Below are positions 23,821 to 33,859 of a stretch of DNA of 64,000 nt, in pieces. How positions within the stretch are numbered: position 1 is the first letter of the stretch; each line of letters starts with the position of its first letter. The notes beneath the pieces were generated by a model. That model saw only the letters and a list, made by a program, of their open reading frames with translations, did no database searches and was not told the origin of the DNA. The position numbers and the translations under genes were made by a program. Origin of the DNA: Alternaria dauci (Eukaryota; Ascomycota; Dothideomycetes; Pleosporales; Pleosporaceae). The stretch spans positions 2,294,001 through 2,358,000 of the forward strand of contig NC_091278.1 of NCBI RefSeq assembly GCF_042100115.1, read 5' to 3'.

Positions 23821-24789
23821 ATGTCTTCCTCATCACTGCCCAAGAGTGAGCTGGTCTCACCCGACGCCGAGATGTACGAGGCGGCCACCATTCTGGTTGG
23901 ACTCCGGCACGCATGTGCCTCTACATCGGCTGCAAAGCCAAGTTTCAAGCTCAAGCTGAGATGCATTCAATCTGCCCTCCACCCCTCACCCACTCCCATT
24001 GCTGGCGCTGGCCATAAGCGCAAATTCACCCACCACGAAGACGATGACCAACCTCCTCCAATACCCCCTTCACACCCCATCGCCGCACCCACCATGAAGC
24101 GGCTGAAGCGAATCATCGACCCCGAGAAGGCCGAGCATGCCGCTCTCATCGCTGCCGCCACCAAAGCCGGCACGGAGTACTACGACTCCGACGCATCCGA
24201 CGTCGCTGGCGACGTCAAGGACACCACGAAGCCAGAACTCTTCCGCAACGTCAAGTGGGGCGCCTACGCAACCTCCTACGACAACGACGCCGACTTCCAG
24301 GCCCAGCCTGACTTCACCCAATTCGTCCCTGGCCGCTTCGAGCTTCTCGCCGACGGCACGGTGCGTGACCAGAAGCACAAGCTCGTCATCAAGCTGCTCG
24401 ACAAGAACGGCAGGAAGCGCATCTTTGCCAACCCGCCGCCGCGCGACTGGGCTTCGCAAGAAGCGATTACGGCATTGAACAAGCGCACTGTTCAGCAGAT
24501 TCGGCGCAACACTAGCGTGAGGTTCCGCGAGGTGGTGCAGGCTTATGTGCAGGAAGAGCGGAGGTGGATCCTTGCCAACCTCACTAACGGCAAGCCTACC
24601 AAGGGGTGGAAGGCCTTTGTCAACGGATTCAACAAGGCTTTTGCGGGCAAGGTTCTTGCGGGTACTGCTGGTGCTCGGCCTGTCAGGAGTCATTCCAGTC
24701 TCACCAAAGAGGTGGAGAGATTTGGTGCTGAGTTCTACATGAATGGTCTTGTACCAACGCCGGGAAAGAAGGAGGCTAAGACGGAGTGA
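23821..24789 (+). CDS. Nuclear-type unknown protein with the HKL[TV]IKL...FN..F.GK module
   Basis: 322 residues from the ATG at 23821, chosen for its CACCATGTC context and the TATA box upstream. The first half is disordered, with basic patches (HKRKF and MKRLKRI). The second half is a compact module: HKLVIKLLDKNGRKRIF, DWASQEAITALNKR, YVQEERRWILANL, then GFNKAFAGKVLAG and a closing RPVRSHSSL. The same order of landmarks occurs in the gene at 44560-46332 (HKLTIKL, DWTSKQQIIAITKWR, YTHLEDAWMLLF, PFNAYFEGKTLKG, RPARDAIS). This is therefore a shared domain within the island. The spacing of the helices resembles a SANT/Myb-like fold, which would fit DNA or chromatin binding, but this is inference. 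Confidence 0.72.
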   Translation: MSSSSLPKSELVSPDAEMYEAATILVGLRHACASTSAAKPSFKLKLRCIQSALHPSPTPIAGAGHKRKFTHHEDDDQPPPIPPSHPIAAPTMKRLKRIIDPEKAEHAALIAAATKAGTEYYDSDASDVAGDVKDTTKPELFRNVKWGAYATSYDNDADFQAQPDFTQFVPGRFELLADGTVRDQKHKLVIKLLDKNGRKRIFANPPPRDWASQEAITALNKRTVQQIRRNTSVRFREVVQAYVQEERRWILANLTNGKPTKGWKAFVNGFNKAFAGKVLAGTAGARPVRSHSSLTKEVERFGAEFYMNGLVPTPGKKEAKTE

Positions 24790-25089
24790 GTGGTTTTGTG
24801 GTGCTTGGTGGTGCTTGTGGTGAGATGGGCGCTGGTCGTCCGTAGATGAACATTAGTTAGTTACGAGCTCGGGCTGGTCCCTTGTAAGTCTCGAAAATGC
24901 ATGAACGTACCCTCTGAACACTTCACAATATGTTATCATTGACTTGTGTCGACTTAACAAATGCTTTGACTACTGCCAGGCAACTCAATCGGATATGCGC
25001 TGGCCAACGCGGGATACCTTGATTGCGTCTTAACTGTCATGTCTTCTACTTATTGAGTCTACTATCCACATCATGGACACCCAGCCCCA

Positions 25090-25662
25090 TTATACGGCCG
25101 CAAATCTCCTCTTATACGCCCATGGTAGCCAACGACGCAGCCAGATCACCAGCAACTCTTGCCGCCTCCCAATGACCTTCCAATATTGCATGACCTGACG
25201 CCTGGCAGTATTCGCATCTGCAGGCCGCGCACCTCCCGTGAACGCAAAGCGATCCACTAAATCGAGTAGCTGCATTGCGTAGTTGTCCAATCCTCCGGTG
25301 AATCGTTCTGTATCGCGATCACAGCTGGCGTCGTGAACCTTGGGAATGTTCCGCATAAGTATGGTATCATGCGTCATGGCCACAACTTCGTTGTGAAGAA
25401 AGATTGCCTACGGAAATGGGCATATTAATTTAGTGTGTTATCGACATCTCGTGTAACGATGGCTTACCTTTGGGCGGCGCATGAGACTATCTTGTAGTGC
25501 TGGCGATGAGGCGGCTGGGCTGATCTCGCCTCGCAAAACGCGCCTGACGGTGTTGAGGTAGTATATAAAGTCTCTAGCATCGAGGTTGGATCCCATCGCT
25601 TGGAGAATAGTGCTTGTGTAGCATGAACTGCTCACAGCTTTTTCAGGAGTGGATTCATTCAT
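25090..25662 (-). CDS. Small unknown protein, two exons, possible tandem relative of the next gene
   Basis: Exon 1 (25662-25468, 65 codons) joins exon 2 (25407-25090) across a 59-base intron with donor GTAAGC and acceptor CGTAG, in phase 0. The product has 170 residues. A helical core (ARDFIYYLNTVRRVL...LQDSLMRRPKAIFLHNEVV) aligns without gaps to AGEWFYYLTFISHII...LISFLRARSKIQMWHEALL in the neighbouring gene at 26092-26868. Shared positions include YYL, two Leu, Arg-x-Lys and His. I know no function for either. Confidence 0.6.
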
Positions 25663-26091
25663 CGTGGCTAGTCCTCCTGAGGCGTTCGGTAGCGGTTGGA
25701 GTGGTAGAATATAGAACTATATAGGAGGCGTGCGGTTCTCTCCGCTGTGGGTGAAGATTGGCCGAGAGACTGCACAAGGTTGAGGAGTACCTGGACGTTG
25801 TGAAGAAGCCAATCATGTCCGTGTCAACCACATGGTGTGACTAACACCTGGATCATACGACTTGTGGTGACCAACTCTGGCTGGAGATCAGTGTGAATGA
25901 TGCGACATATCATATACAATGGAGATTAATTTGTTCATTCGTGCGACGTATCTATGGGCAAGAGGGTGAGAACTTATAAGAGGGTGTAGTTTGGATATTT
26001 AGCCATGAACAAAGACAAAATTTGATACAAACGGGAGACATTCTCATAGCAAATACGCTGGTAGATTGATACATACCTATCTTTGAGCTGC
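25663..26091. other. Intergenic, nothing identified
   Basis: This 429-base interval separates two minus-strand genes. It should hold the promoter of the 170-residue gene. Confidence 0.45.
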
Positions 26092-26868
26092 TCACTCGCG
26101 TGAAAACATTGCAGAGATGAATGCAGGTGTCGTTGGCCTTGATATCAGCTGAGACAAACTTCGGGCAAGACCTCTCACCCATGACGATGCTGTCTGTTCA
26201 AGCGCCGGGACTGTGACAGACACTATCTCGACCGGAACGGGTAGCTCAGAAGCCAATCGCAATGACATCTTAGCTAAGAGTGCAGCGAGATCATTTACCC
26301 CGATCTGACCGACAGGCGGCTTATCTTTCCCGGGGCTACCAAAGCGGAGATGCGCTGCTTGTGAGTCTCGTCGAGCCTTTTGCTGTTGTTGTACCCATCT
26401 TCCCTGTTCTTGTAATAACTTCGCTCGTCTCTCATCTTCTACCGCTTGAGCGGCTGCCTGTGCATCGTCTAAGTTTTTGTCGATGAAATTTACAACCACA
26501 CACCGCGCGACAAAGACATCCCCTCTTGTCATTAGCCCGAACCTCTGTATGGTATATGTACGGAACCTTTGCACCGACGGATTCGAGAAATCCGTACCTT
26601 CCAGCATCGAGGGTAGGTTGGGTTTGTCTTCGTCGAACATCTCGGAGAGGAGTGCTTCGTGCCACATCTGGATTTTAGAACGAGCACGGAGAAAGGATAT
26701 GAGGTTAGCTTTGGCGATATGCGAAGACTCGGATTTGAAAATGATGTGCGAGATGAAGGTCAAATAGTAGAACCACTCTCCTGCCGAGGTGTATGACTGG
26801 ATCGTGGAGAAAATCGTCGGGATGGTCTCCCAGCTTGGGCGGAGGACTTTGGGTTGCTGGGGAGGCAT
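26092..26868 (-). CDS. Unknown helical protein, 258 residues
   Basis: A single-exon frame. The N-terminal half (about residues 25-130) is helical with many aromatics and carries the YYL...L...R.K...WH pattern shared with the 25090-25662 gene. A charged Gln-rich helix follows (AQAAAQAVEDERRAKLLQEQ, about 135-170), then an Ala/Leu-rich segment (LAALLAKMSLRLASELPVPV). There is no signal peptide or clear membrane span. I do not recognise the family. Confidence 0.6.
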   Translation of the reverse strand: MPPQQPKVLRPSWETIPTIFSTIQSYTSAGEWFYYLTFISHIIFKSESSHIAKANLISFLRARSKIQMWHEALLSEMFDEDKPNLPSMLEGTDFSNPSVQRFRTYTIQRFGLMTRGDVFVARCVVVNFIDKNLDDAQAAAQAVEDERRAKLLQEQGRWVQQQQKARRDSQAAHLRFGSPGKDKPPVGQIGVNDLAALLAKMSLRLASELPVPVEIVSVTVPALEQTASSWVRGLARSLSQLISRPTTPAFISAMFSRE

Positions 26869-27397
26869 GATGGAGCTGACCTAGTTCGACGATTTGAAGA
26901 TGTGAAGACGCTCGGCTTGCTTGGATCGTTGCGTATAGTCAGGAGAAGATCATTGAATCGGCAGTAACATCTTTTGTAGCCTAGGCAGGAAGCAGAACGA
27001 GCTCCATGTCAAGAAACAGTGCATAGCGGACGGCTAGACGATGGTGCTCGTTGGCGATGAGTCGGAGGTGTGGAGCGAGGTCGTTTTTATCAGCGTTGTG
27101 AATCTACATGTCGCGTTGGACAATGGTAATGTCGTGAAAGATGGACCATGGCTTGTTGTGTCTGCTTAACGCTTGTTTGGGGCTAATAGTCGGCTCACGA
27201 TATCGAGTCCCACATCGTCTCGGGTCAGGCAGTTCTGGTGTCGTCTACAGCATGATTCGGCGCGGCTCACAATGGAGCTGGTACACATTCCAGGATGCGT
27301 TGAAAAAGTACCACATTCACTCTGGGGGTCGGCGTTTGTCCCGAAAATCATCGTCATATGTGTCGCGGCTCAGGTGGGCGTGCACGGGGCTCAATGA
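26869..27397. other. Intergenic, with one kinase-loop-like open frame
   Basis: No gene can be supported. A plus-strand frame at 27141-27401 contains SRYRVPHRLGSGSSGVVYS, which resembles a protein-kinase glycine loop. It is not followed by any kinase element. Confidence 0.35.
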
Positions 27398-28955
27398 ATG
27401 ACTGAAATATCCTTCGCACGTGATGGCGCGACAACAATTCCTCTAGCACCCCACCATATATTGCGAACTCTTGCCTTTTCTTCTTGTAACCGACTACCGA
27501 TTGTCATATTCGTACCACTTCAACTCTTTGAAAGACCGTCTGCCCTACTCCGCTCATTGATATCCGATATCATATCGACAGCAGAGCTTCCCGTGAACGG
27601 CCGATTCCCCCAAGAGCACATCCAGGGACATGGTCCTATTCAAATCCATGGTATGACCGCTACCATCATCATGGCCGCCCCCAGACCACCTTCTGAAAAC
27701 TTTACCCTCCACATCATCAAGGTCGAGATGTCATGCACCGGCAACCTCGACACCAACACCATCTTGATCGAAGACGCTAGCCTCCTCCGCATGTTTGCGA
27801 TGAAGGATAGAGCTGTGGTCGTTGACTTGGATGCTCTCAACGTAGCGGTACCGGTGTTCGCATTAGAAGCTGCGGGTCCCATGCCGGACAACGAAGGAGA
27901 AGAGGATACCGATGTGGACTTCGAGATGCTCCAGAACGCTTGGAAGACTTGTCGTCTCGTGTGGAAGCTGGAGAAGAGCGGTACTCGTCAAGCTAATAGT
28001 AGTCAGTGGTTGCCCTTGCTTCAAATCGAGCCTTTGCGTAGCGCGTCTTACATCGCCCGACTTACTCATCGTATACTGATATTGATATAGCTGAACAGAA
28101 CCGAGTTCCAGCAGCACCTCGAGAGAATCGTACATCCGAAGATCAACGACGAGTATATACACAGCAAACCATAGGTTCTTCACGCGTCCCAATGACCCTG
28201 ACCCCTTCTATGCCAATTGGCAGACGCGCCTTCTCACAGCCAGGGGATAACGAAAATTCCGTTGGCGCTGCAGTGGTTTCAGTGCCTGCAAACATTCCCT
28301 CGGCCGAACACCACAACCAGCAAGACTCTGGGGCTTACGATGAGGTCGAGTACGGAGCCGAGGACGACGAAGACTTCGACCAGTCTATCAATACGACAGC
28401 GAAGCGTTCAGGTACCCACAAGGCCCCTGAACCACCCAAGAAGATGCGGAGGAAGACGCCTGCGAAGCCCACAACGTTTGCAGCGACACGCAATCTAAAA
28501 CCTCGCAACCCAACCGAGATGATCTGGCCAACTACCATAATCACAACCGGTACCGCAGGAACCCGTCTACGCCCTCTTATGGATGAAATGGGCCAGATAT
28601 TGACGACATATGCTCAGCGCGAGGAGTACATGGATCTCGTGGGACGCGTCGCCGGGCCGCTGAGGGTAACGATGTTGCCATGCAAGCTGATATTCATGAG
28701 CTCGAGATATTTGTGCGCGCTCATGATATTGTGGATCAACACAACCTATGGGCGCGGTGGATGGGATCTGGCCTCAAAGTCGCCATGCCCATGTTCAAGT
28801 CGGTCGGAAGTGGTGAGATGGATGCGGCCGAGAGGAAGCAGATGTTCGAGAGGAAGAACAAGGCGCGTCGGGGTCAGGTGCGGTTCGCAATTTTGCGACG
28901 AGGACGGTTTGGTGAGCGAATTGACGAAGGTGTCGGTGAGATCATGCTCGATTAG
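27398..28955 (+). CDS. Unknown nuclear-type protein with an apparent frameshift
   Basis: Exon 1 ends at 27998 and exon 2 starts at 28091; the intron has donor GTAGTC and acceptor ATATAG and restores frame. The N-terminus is uncertain, and an internal ATG near 27651 (MTATIIMAAPRPP) is a good alternative start. The product has a beta-rich first part (VVVDLDALNVAVPVFALEA), an acidic stretch (NEGEEDTDVDFE) and a basic patch (PPKKMRRKTPAKP). Near 28640-28662 the protein-like reading passes from one frame (REEYMDLVGR) to the next (EGNDVAMQADIHELEIFVRA) with no usable intron between. It then ends at 28955. A one-base indel, real or a sequencing error, would explain this. Read without the shift, the frame runs on to 29070 with poor protein character. 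Confidence 0.5.
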
Positions 28956-29794
28956 CTGGAAGGCGGGTTGTCTCTTGCCGAGCGAAGCGATCGGGTTTGG
29001 GATGGACAATCATGATAGACGAGCGCTAGAATCTTACCCATACAATAATGAGCTGCATGTCACAGTGTGATAGACTAGGCGTCGATTGCTCCCGATAAAG
29101 GCTCGTGAAGACGCGGTTGTGGTCATCATTGTCGTGAAGTTTGGCGTTAGACGCGTCAGCGCTAGTCACGCTAATGATGACGTCATCTCTTGCACTAACA
29201 GACGTAGTGATATTGCTATGTACACGTCCTTCCTACTCACTTACGTTCTACTACCTTCTTACATGCTCGTTGAATGTACGGGTCGCACCCTTCGCTACCG
29301 CTTGTCTTCGAAAAGGTTGCTTGTACACCAAACCCGACCAATGCCAGGCAACCGCGCAACCGCGCGCTCTCGGGATGTGGAGAAAGCCACAATGATCCTC
29401 ACAACTTCTGGAAGGGCTCGAGCAGAGTGCTTCCAATCACGGCGGCATTCATCGGGAAAGGTATTCCTTGGTGATCAGATAACCGTTTGATCTCTGTCTC
29501 GATCTTCTGATGATGCTTGATAGTCACTGTAAGAGTGATGTGCCAGTGAAAGATAGTCCGGCTCTTATCTGCAGTGCAAGAAACCGACCGCGTATATTCT
29601 GACGATTGCGCCATGACTTGTTTCAGCTTCCATGACAGCCGATTTCATCACTAGATTGATAATTTCGGCGCTTCCCTAATGGCCTTCTTTCCCTCCCCTT
29701 AACGTGGCGCGTCTAATATTCGGATCATACAAGCTCTTAGATACCCACTCGCTTCGGGAACGCCCAGATATTCCGGACTTCCAAATTTGGGGAG
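28956..29794. other. Intergenic, nothing identified
   Basis: The interval lies between two plus-strand genes. Short overlapping frames only. Confidence 0.45.
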
Positions 29795-31342
29795 ATGACG
29801 CGTCAAGAACCCACCACAGAGGAACGAGATGGCAGAGCGCTTCGCCGGCCCCTACCACCCCCGCCCACACCCGTCCCTCCCCTTCCAATCAAAAATCATC
29901 CCGGCCCCACTTCCCGAATTACAGCACACGGAGGTGTTGTAAAATCATCCATTGTAGCCGATGTTCCGGTGACTACGTCCCGTGACAAGAGAACCACGCG
30001 GTCAGTCAGTGAGTATGAGCCCAACAAGAGTGTCCCAGACCCGCTTGGAATTCATGAAGACGCAGCTGGATTGGAAGGACAAAAGATTCCCAACTTGAAA
30101 GACCACACACGTTCATCCGAGATGACGGAGAACAATCCGAGACGCTCTCAGCGCAAGAAGGTTGCGGCGCCCGTAGATCTTCCTGCTCCTCGTATGATGC
30201 GTAGCGTAAACAAATATGGCTTCCAAATATGGATTCCAGCTCCGGAAGCGACCGATGCGACGAAAAGACTTGGCGGGACCAAAGCAACTCCGAAGACCCG
30301 TTTCGCACAAGACGCCAGCCTAGGTAGTGATGCATCTACCAGTGACACATCAACTCCTCCTAGACTTAGACTAAATAACGAGGCGACTAAAGGCTCCGTG
30401 CTTGGTAAACATTCTCATGGCGACAGGGACGATGGAGAGGAGGGAGAGACTGATGAAGCGAGAGACGACGTGTTGGACAACTCCAATATAGAAGATTTGG
30501 GAAGCTCAGCAAAGAGCGATCCCCTCCAAGACACAAACACGGAAGAGATTGGCGAATCAGATCGTTTATCGAGCGTCAGCCAAGACGTCGACATGCATGA
30601 CGTTGATGTCGACTCAGACGACACTATCGCACCAACCCCGATATCACCAGATGCACATCGCAAAACAAGTCAACATACTCTGCCAGGCTCGGTCCGAAGT
30701 GAAAAGAACAACGCAGTAGAGGCCGCAGGACCAACAGCAGCAGGTATTAGCAGAATACCTCCAACACCTGACGCCCTGAAATGGCGTGCAGCCTACAGAG
30801 TGACAGCGACTGGTGTCCATTTTTTCAACATGCCTGTTGAGGACCTGCGCGAGATGACACGACTCCAAGCTCTGGAGCAATCACGAAAGCGACGACCACA
30901 GTCTTCCGACGAGCTCCGCGCCTTGTTCGTCTCCGCTGTCACTGATGACCAAACCACACCCGAGCAGTACTCGCTCGAAATGGCCAGGGTTAAGCTTCAA
31001 CCAGGCCGCAATGCGACATACGGTATACAGTTGAAGGAGCGAATGGCTACTATGCGCATGTTTGCCGCCCGCGCAATGCAGCAGCCGCGTGATGTAGTCG
31101 AAGGACTAGCAGCAATCGTCGAAGAGGCACGCAAAGAGCTCGCTGCCGCGCAAACAGCACTTGATAGCGATATTCAAGATGTTGCCAGTGCGAAACACGA
31201 TCTTGAGAATCTCACAGGAGTGCCTGTCTCGGACCCTAATGATTCGGCGGTAGAAGAGGATGCTTTGCGACGAGACAATATGATCAGCGAGATCAACACT
31301 GTTATCGCGAAATATCGAGCGCAGGCGAAGGCGCATGAGTAG
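29795..31342 (+). CDS. Long disordered, charged protein with C-terminal coiled coil
   Basis: An open frame of 515 residues. The first 340 are low in hydrophobics: proline-rich (PLPPPPTPVPPLP), basic (NPRRSQRKK), then acidic and Ser-rich with several Asp/Glu runs. A short ordered segment (about 345-400: DALKWRAAYRVTATGVHFFNMPVEDLREM) follows. The last 120 residues form helices with coiled-coil character (EGLAAIVEEARKELAAAQTA and onward). No enzyme motif is visible. Composition suggests a nuclear or scaffold protein. It belongs to the island of lineage-restricted genes. Confidence 0.6.
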   Translation: MTRQEPTTEERDGRALRRPLPPPPTPVPPLPIKNHPGPTSRITAHGGVVKSSIVADVPVTTSRDKRTTRSVSEYEPNKSVPDPLGIHEDAAGLEGQKIPNLKDHTRSSEMTENNPRRSQRKKVAAPVDLPAPRMMRSVNKYGFQIWIPAPEATDATKRLGGTKATPKTRFAQDASLGSDASTSDTSTPPRLRLNNEATKGSVLGKHSHGDRDDGEEGETDEARDDVLDNSNIEDLGSSAKSDPLQDTNTEEIGESDRLSSVSQDVDMHDVDVDSDDTIAPTPISPDAHRKTSQHTLPGSVRSEKNNAVEAAGPTAAGISRIPPTPDALKWRAAYRVTATGVHFFNMPVEDLREMTRLQALEQSRKRRPQSSDELRALFVSAVTDDQTTPEQYSLEMARVKLQPGRNATYGIQLKERMATMRMFAARAMQQPRDVVEGLAAIVEEARKELAAAQTALDSDIQDVASAKHDLENLTGVPVSDPNDSAVEEDALRRDNMISEINTVIAKYRAQAKAHE

Positions 31343-31756
31343 TATGCTATGGTCACGTAACGTGCAAAAGAACAGGAGAGTGAGCTGGAAGAACGGGATG
31401 AGGTACAGGGAGCGATAGACAAAAGAGCGTTTTGGAGACAGAGAAGTACGCGGTGGAGGGGACTGGTTGTATAGAACCCTTGCCTCGGACTCGGACTTTC
31501 AGGGACCAAGAAGCGAGAACATGTTTCCGTACATAGTGCAGTTCGCAGGCTGCTGGTCCAGATTAGATTTGTATCACCCCTCATTGTTTTCCAAGATGAC
31601 TGGTGAGTATGCAAACGAAAGTGAAACAAAACAAAACACCCTTGCAAGCAAACGCCCGCTCCGCGACCATCGTCATTCTCGCGTCTTGACTAGTTTCACC
31701 ACAAAATTACCCAGTTTCTAGCCCGCTGACATCACCGCGAATATCGATTATCGAAC
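31343..31756. other. Intergenic, nothing identified
   Basis: A 414-base interval between two plus-strand genes. It should contain the promoter of the 31757 gene. Confidence 0.4.
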
Positions 31757-33058
31757 ATGCAGAACGATACTCCAGAGTCTCGACAGTTCCTGACACCTGA
31801 ACCGACCCCGCCGCTCACCATGATAGCGTCAAAGACATACGCCGCCGCTAGGCGCAAGGCCAAGGCACCTGGGAGAAGGAGACCACTGTCCACGTCGCAC
31901 GATCTTACCATATTCGAACCTCGACTCTTAGCCGTCATGCCGCAAGCTGTGGCGAAGGAGCTCGTCAACACTATGCGCTCGATCCTCAAACTTGGTGGTC
32001 GTAAACAACGTCTGCTCGAAATGCGGAGGCAGAAGATCAAGGAACTGCTACAGGAGCTAGGTGACAATGAAGCAATTAGGGTGTACAACGAGTTTGCGAC
32101 TGCGCATGACCAGGTTGAAGAGCGGCTGACGTCCAAATTACCATTGATCGAGGAGCTGGAAGGCGGAGGAGACGAGGTGAATCAGGACGAGGATGACTCA
32201 GACTACTACAGCGCGCAGGAAGAGCTTGAGGGAGAGGAAGCTGTTGCGGACGACGCAACGGATGAAGAAAGCGGAATCGAGCTCATCAAAGATACAGGTG
32301 TCGAGATGGAAGATGTACCCTCAGCAACATCACAAGTTTCCGCAACGCCCGATGTCGACACTGGGATTTCACCATGCTCCTCACCGCATGAAGCGCACGC
32401 GCCATTTGTCATGCGCGAAGGCGTTGCATGTGACAAGCACATTGGTGACAACTGCACTGTGGTACCAATCCAGAACGCCGAAGCTTTTCCGCTGACGAGC
32501 ATCCAAGAAGTGCAAGCCGAGTTTTACCCCTCCACTCGCATCCTCGACATGCAAATACACCACGACCAAGATTATCACATCACCCAAGTCACGGCGACTC
32601 TGGATAAAGGCCCAGTCGACCAGCTCATCATCAATGATCCACGCATCGTTACCTTCCTTGGTCTTCGTCAACCGCCATACGCTACGATCTGTCTCCAGCC
32701 CAACCCTCGCATCAACGAGACATATCAGATCCACATCCAGCCAGGTCAAAATCCGCGGAACGCGAAAGCCTGGATTGTTGGCGAGCTAATGTCGGCGCGG
32801 CATGCGTATCTATACTGGCTAGATATCAGGCAGACTGCAGATCCAAGGGCACCTCCTACTATAGCGGAAGTCAGGCTCTTGGCGCCTAAAATAGGTCGAA
32901 GGGCTGGAGACATCTGGAGAGAGATTGAGAAGGTTTGGGATCTTGAGCAGGGTAGTGGTGGTAGGCATTTCCGAGAGAACAGGATGAAGTACTTTGGAGA
33001 GGATCCGGTGTATGGAGCAGGCGAGGAGAAGAGATCGCGGAGGAGTATGTGGGTGTAG
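31757..33058 (+). CDS. Unknown protein with coiled coil, acidic middle and ordered C-terminus
   Basis: An open frame of 433 residues. Residues 60-135 form a charged coiled coil (RKQRLLEMRRQKIKELLQEL). Residues 135-210 are strongly acidic (EGGGDEVNQDEDDSDYYSAQ). Residues 250-400 look like a folded alpha/beta domain (STRILDMQIHHDQDYHITQV, FLGLRQPPYATICLQPNP, NAKAWIVGELMSARHAYLYW). The tail is basic. I cannot name a family. Composition fits a nuclear protein. Confidence 0.6.
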   Translation: MQNDTPESRQFLTPEPTPPLTMIASKTYAAARRKAKAPGRRRPLSTSHDLTIFEPRLLAVMPQAVAKELVNTMRSILKLGGRKQRLLEMRRQKIKELLQELGDNEAIRVYNEFATAHDQVEERLTSKLPLIEELEGGGDEVNQDEDDSDYYSAQEELEGEEAVADDATDEESGIELIKDTGVEMEDVPSATSQVSATPDVDTGISPCSSPHEAHAPFVMREGVACDKHIGDNCTVVPIQNAEAFPLTSIQEVQAEFYPSTRILDMQIHHDQDYHITQVTATLDKGPVDQLIINDPRIVTFLGLRQPPYATICLQPNPRINETYQIHIQPGQNPRNAKAWIVGELMSARHAYLYWLDIRQTADPRAPPTIAEVRLLAPKIGRRAGDIWREIEKVWDLEQGSGGRHFRENRMKYFGEDPVYGAGEEKRSRRSMWV

Positions 33059-33859
33059 TTGGGCGACATGTGGTCGTGCATTCGATGCATGCAGACTGTC
33101 GTGATGGTGTGGAGGACGCTGCAGGCACGTGATACTCGCCAGGTGGTGGTCTTCTGGACGGCGGGCGTAAGGCTGGCGATCTACTAGTTATCGTGCGCAC
33201 AACGCTCATTGTATTTGTTAGTATCTCTTGATAACGACAATCTTCCTGAACCTTGCTTTTCTCAAGTCTACCTAGGTAGCAGGGTAGGTTAGCTAGTATA
33301 TCATCATGGAGTCCCAAAACTCTAAGACGATACCCAACTACTCGTGAACCCTCTATGAGAAGATAGCTAGAAATATCTTGGATGGATCGTCAGTACAACT
33401 TGAAAAGGCGTTTTTGCAGTGAACACACAAAATGGGTGAGGATTGGAAGTTCACCTGGGCACTTGGCTGGAGCTATGACGTTATCGATTACTAAGCACAA
33501 AGCTGCCTTCCGCACATGGACCAACAAACCTCATCCTCCCGCGCCTTACCACGCAACATCGACCATACCTAGAGTCGCAACTATGGCAAACACCTCCGTT
33601 TTAATGTCATCTCGTGACACCATCACATACTCAACATGTTTCCACCTGCGATGATCACGCCACCCCTCCCGGCGTGATGACAACGCATCGCGCAATACGT
33701 CCCACCGATATAAAAGCCAGCTGTCACCACCTCTTCCTCTAATCCCCAACCTCCAGCCGTCTGCCGCCGTAAGCGACAACTGAAGCCGTTAGAACTCTAT
33801 CGCGAATAAACATCCGGAAATCACGTACCGACATGTGGATCTATAACTTGATTTGGGGG
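33059..33859. other. Convergent intergenic region with an orphan TATA box
   Basis: The plus-strand gene ending at 33058 and the minus-strand gene ending at 33860 converge here. TATAAAA at 33709-33715 on the plus strand is followed by a CT-rich tract but by no gene of useful size. Confidence 0.45.

Noticed and set aside
24070..24693. Minus-strand frame of 207 codons
   Set aside because: It is antisense to the 23821-24789 gene, which has a TATA box, a good start and a shared domain.
28192..29070. Unshifted reading of the 28 kb gene through to 29070
   Set aside because: After about 28650 this frame loses protein character, whereas the alternative frame to 28955 reads well.
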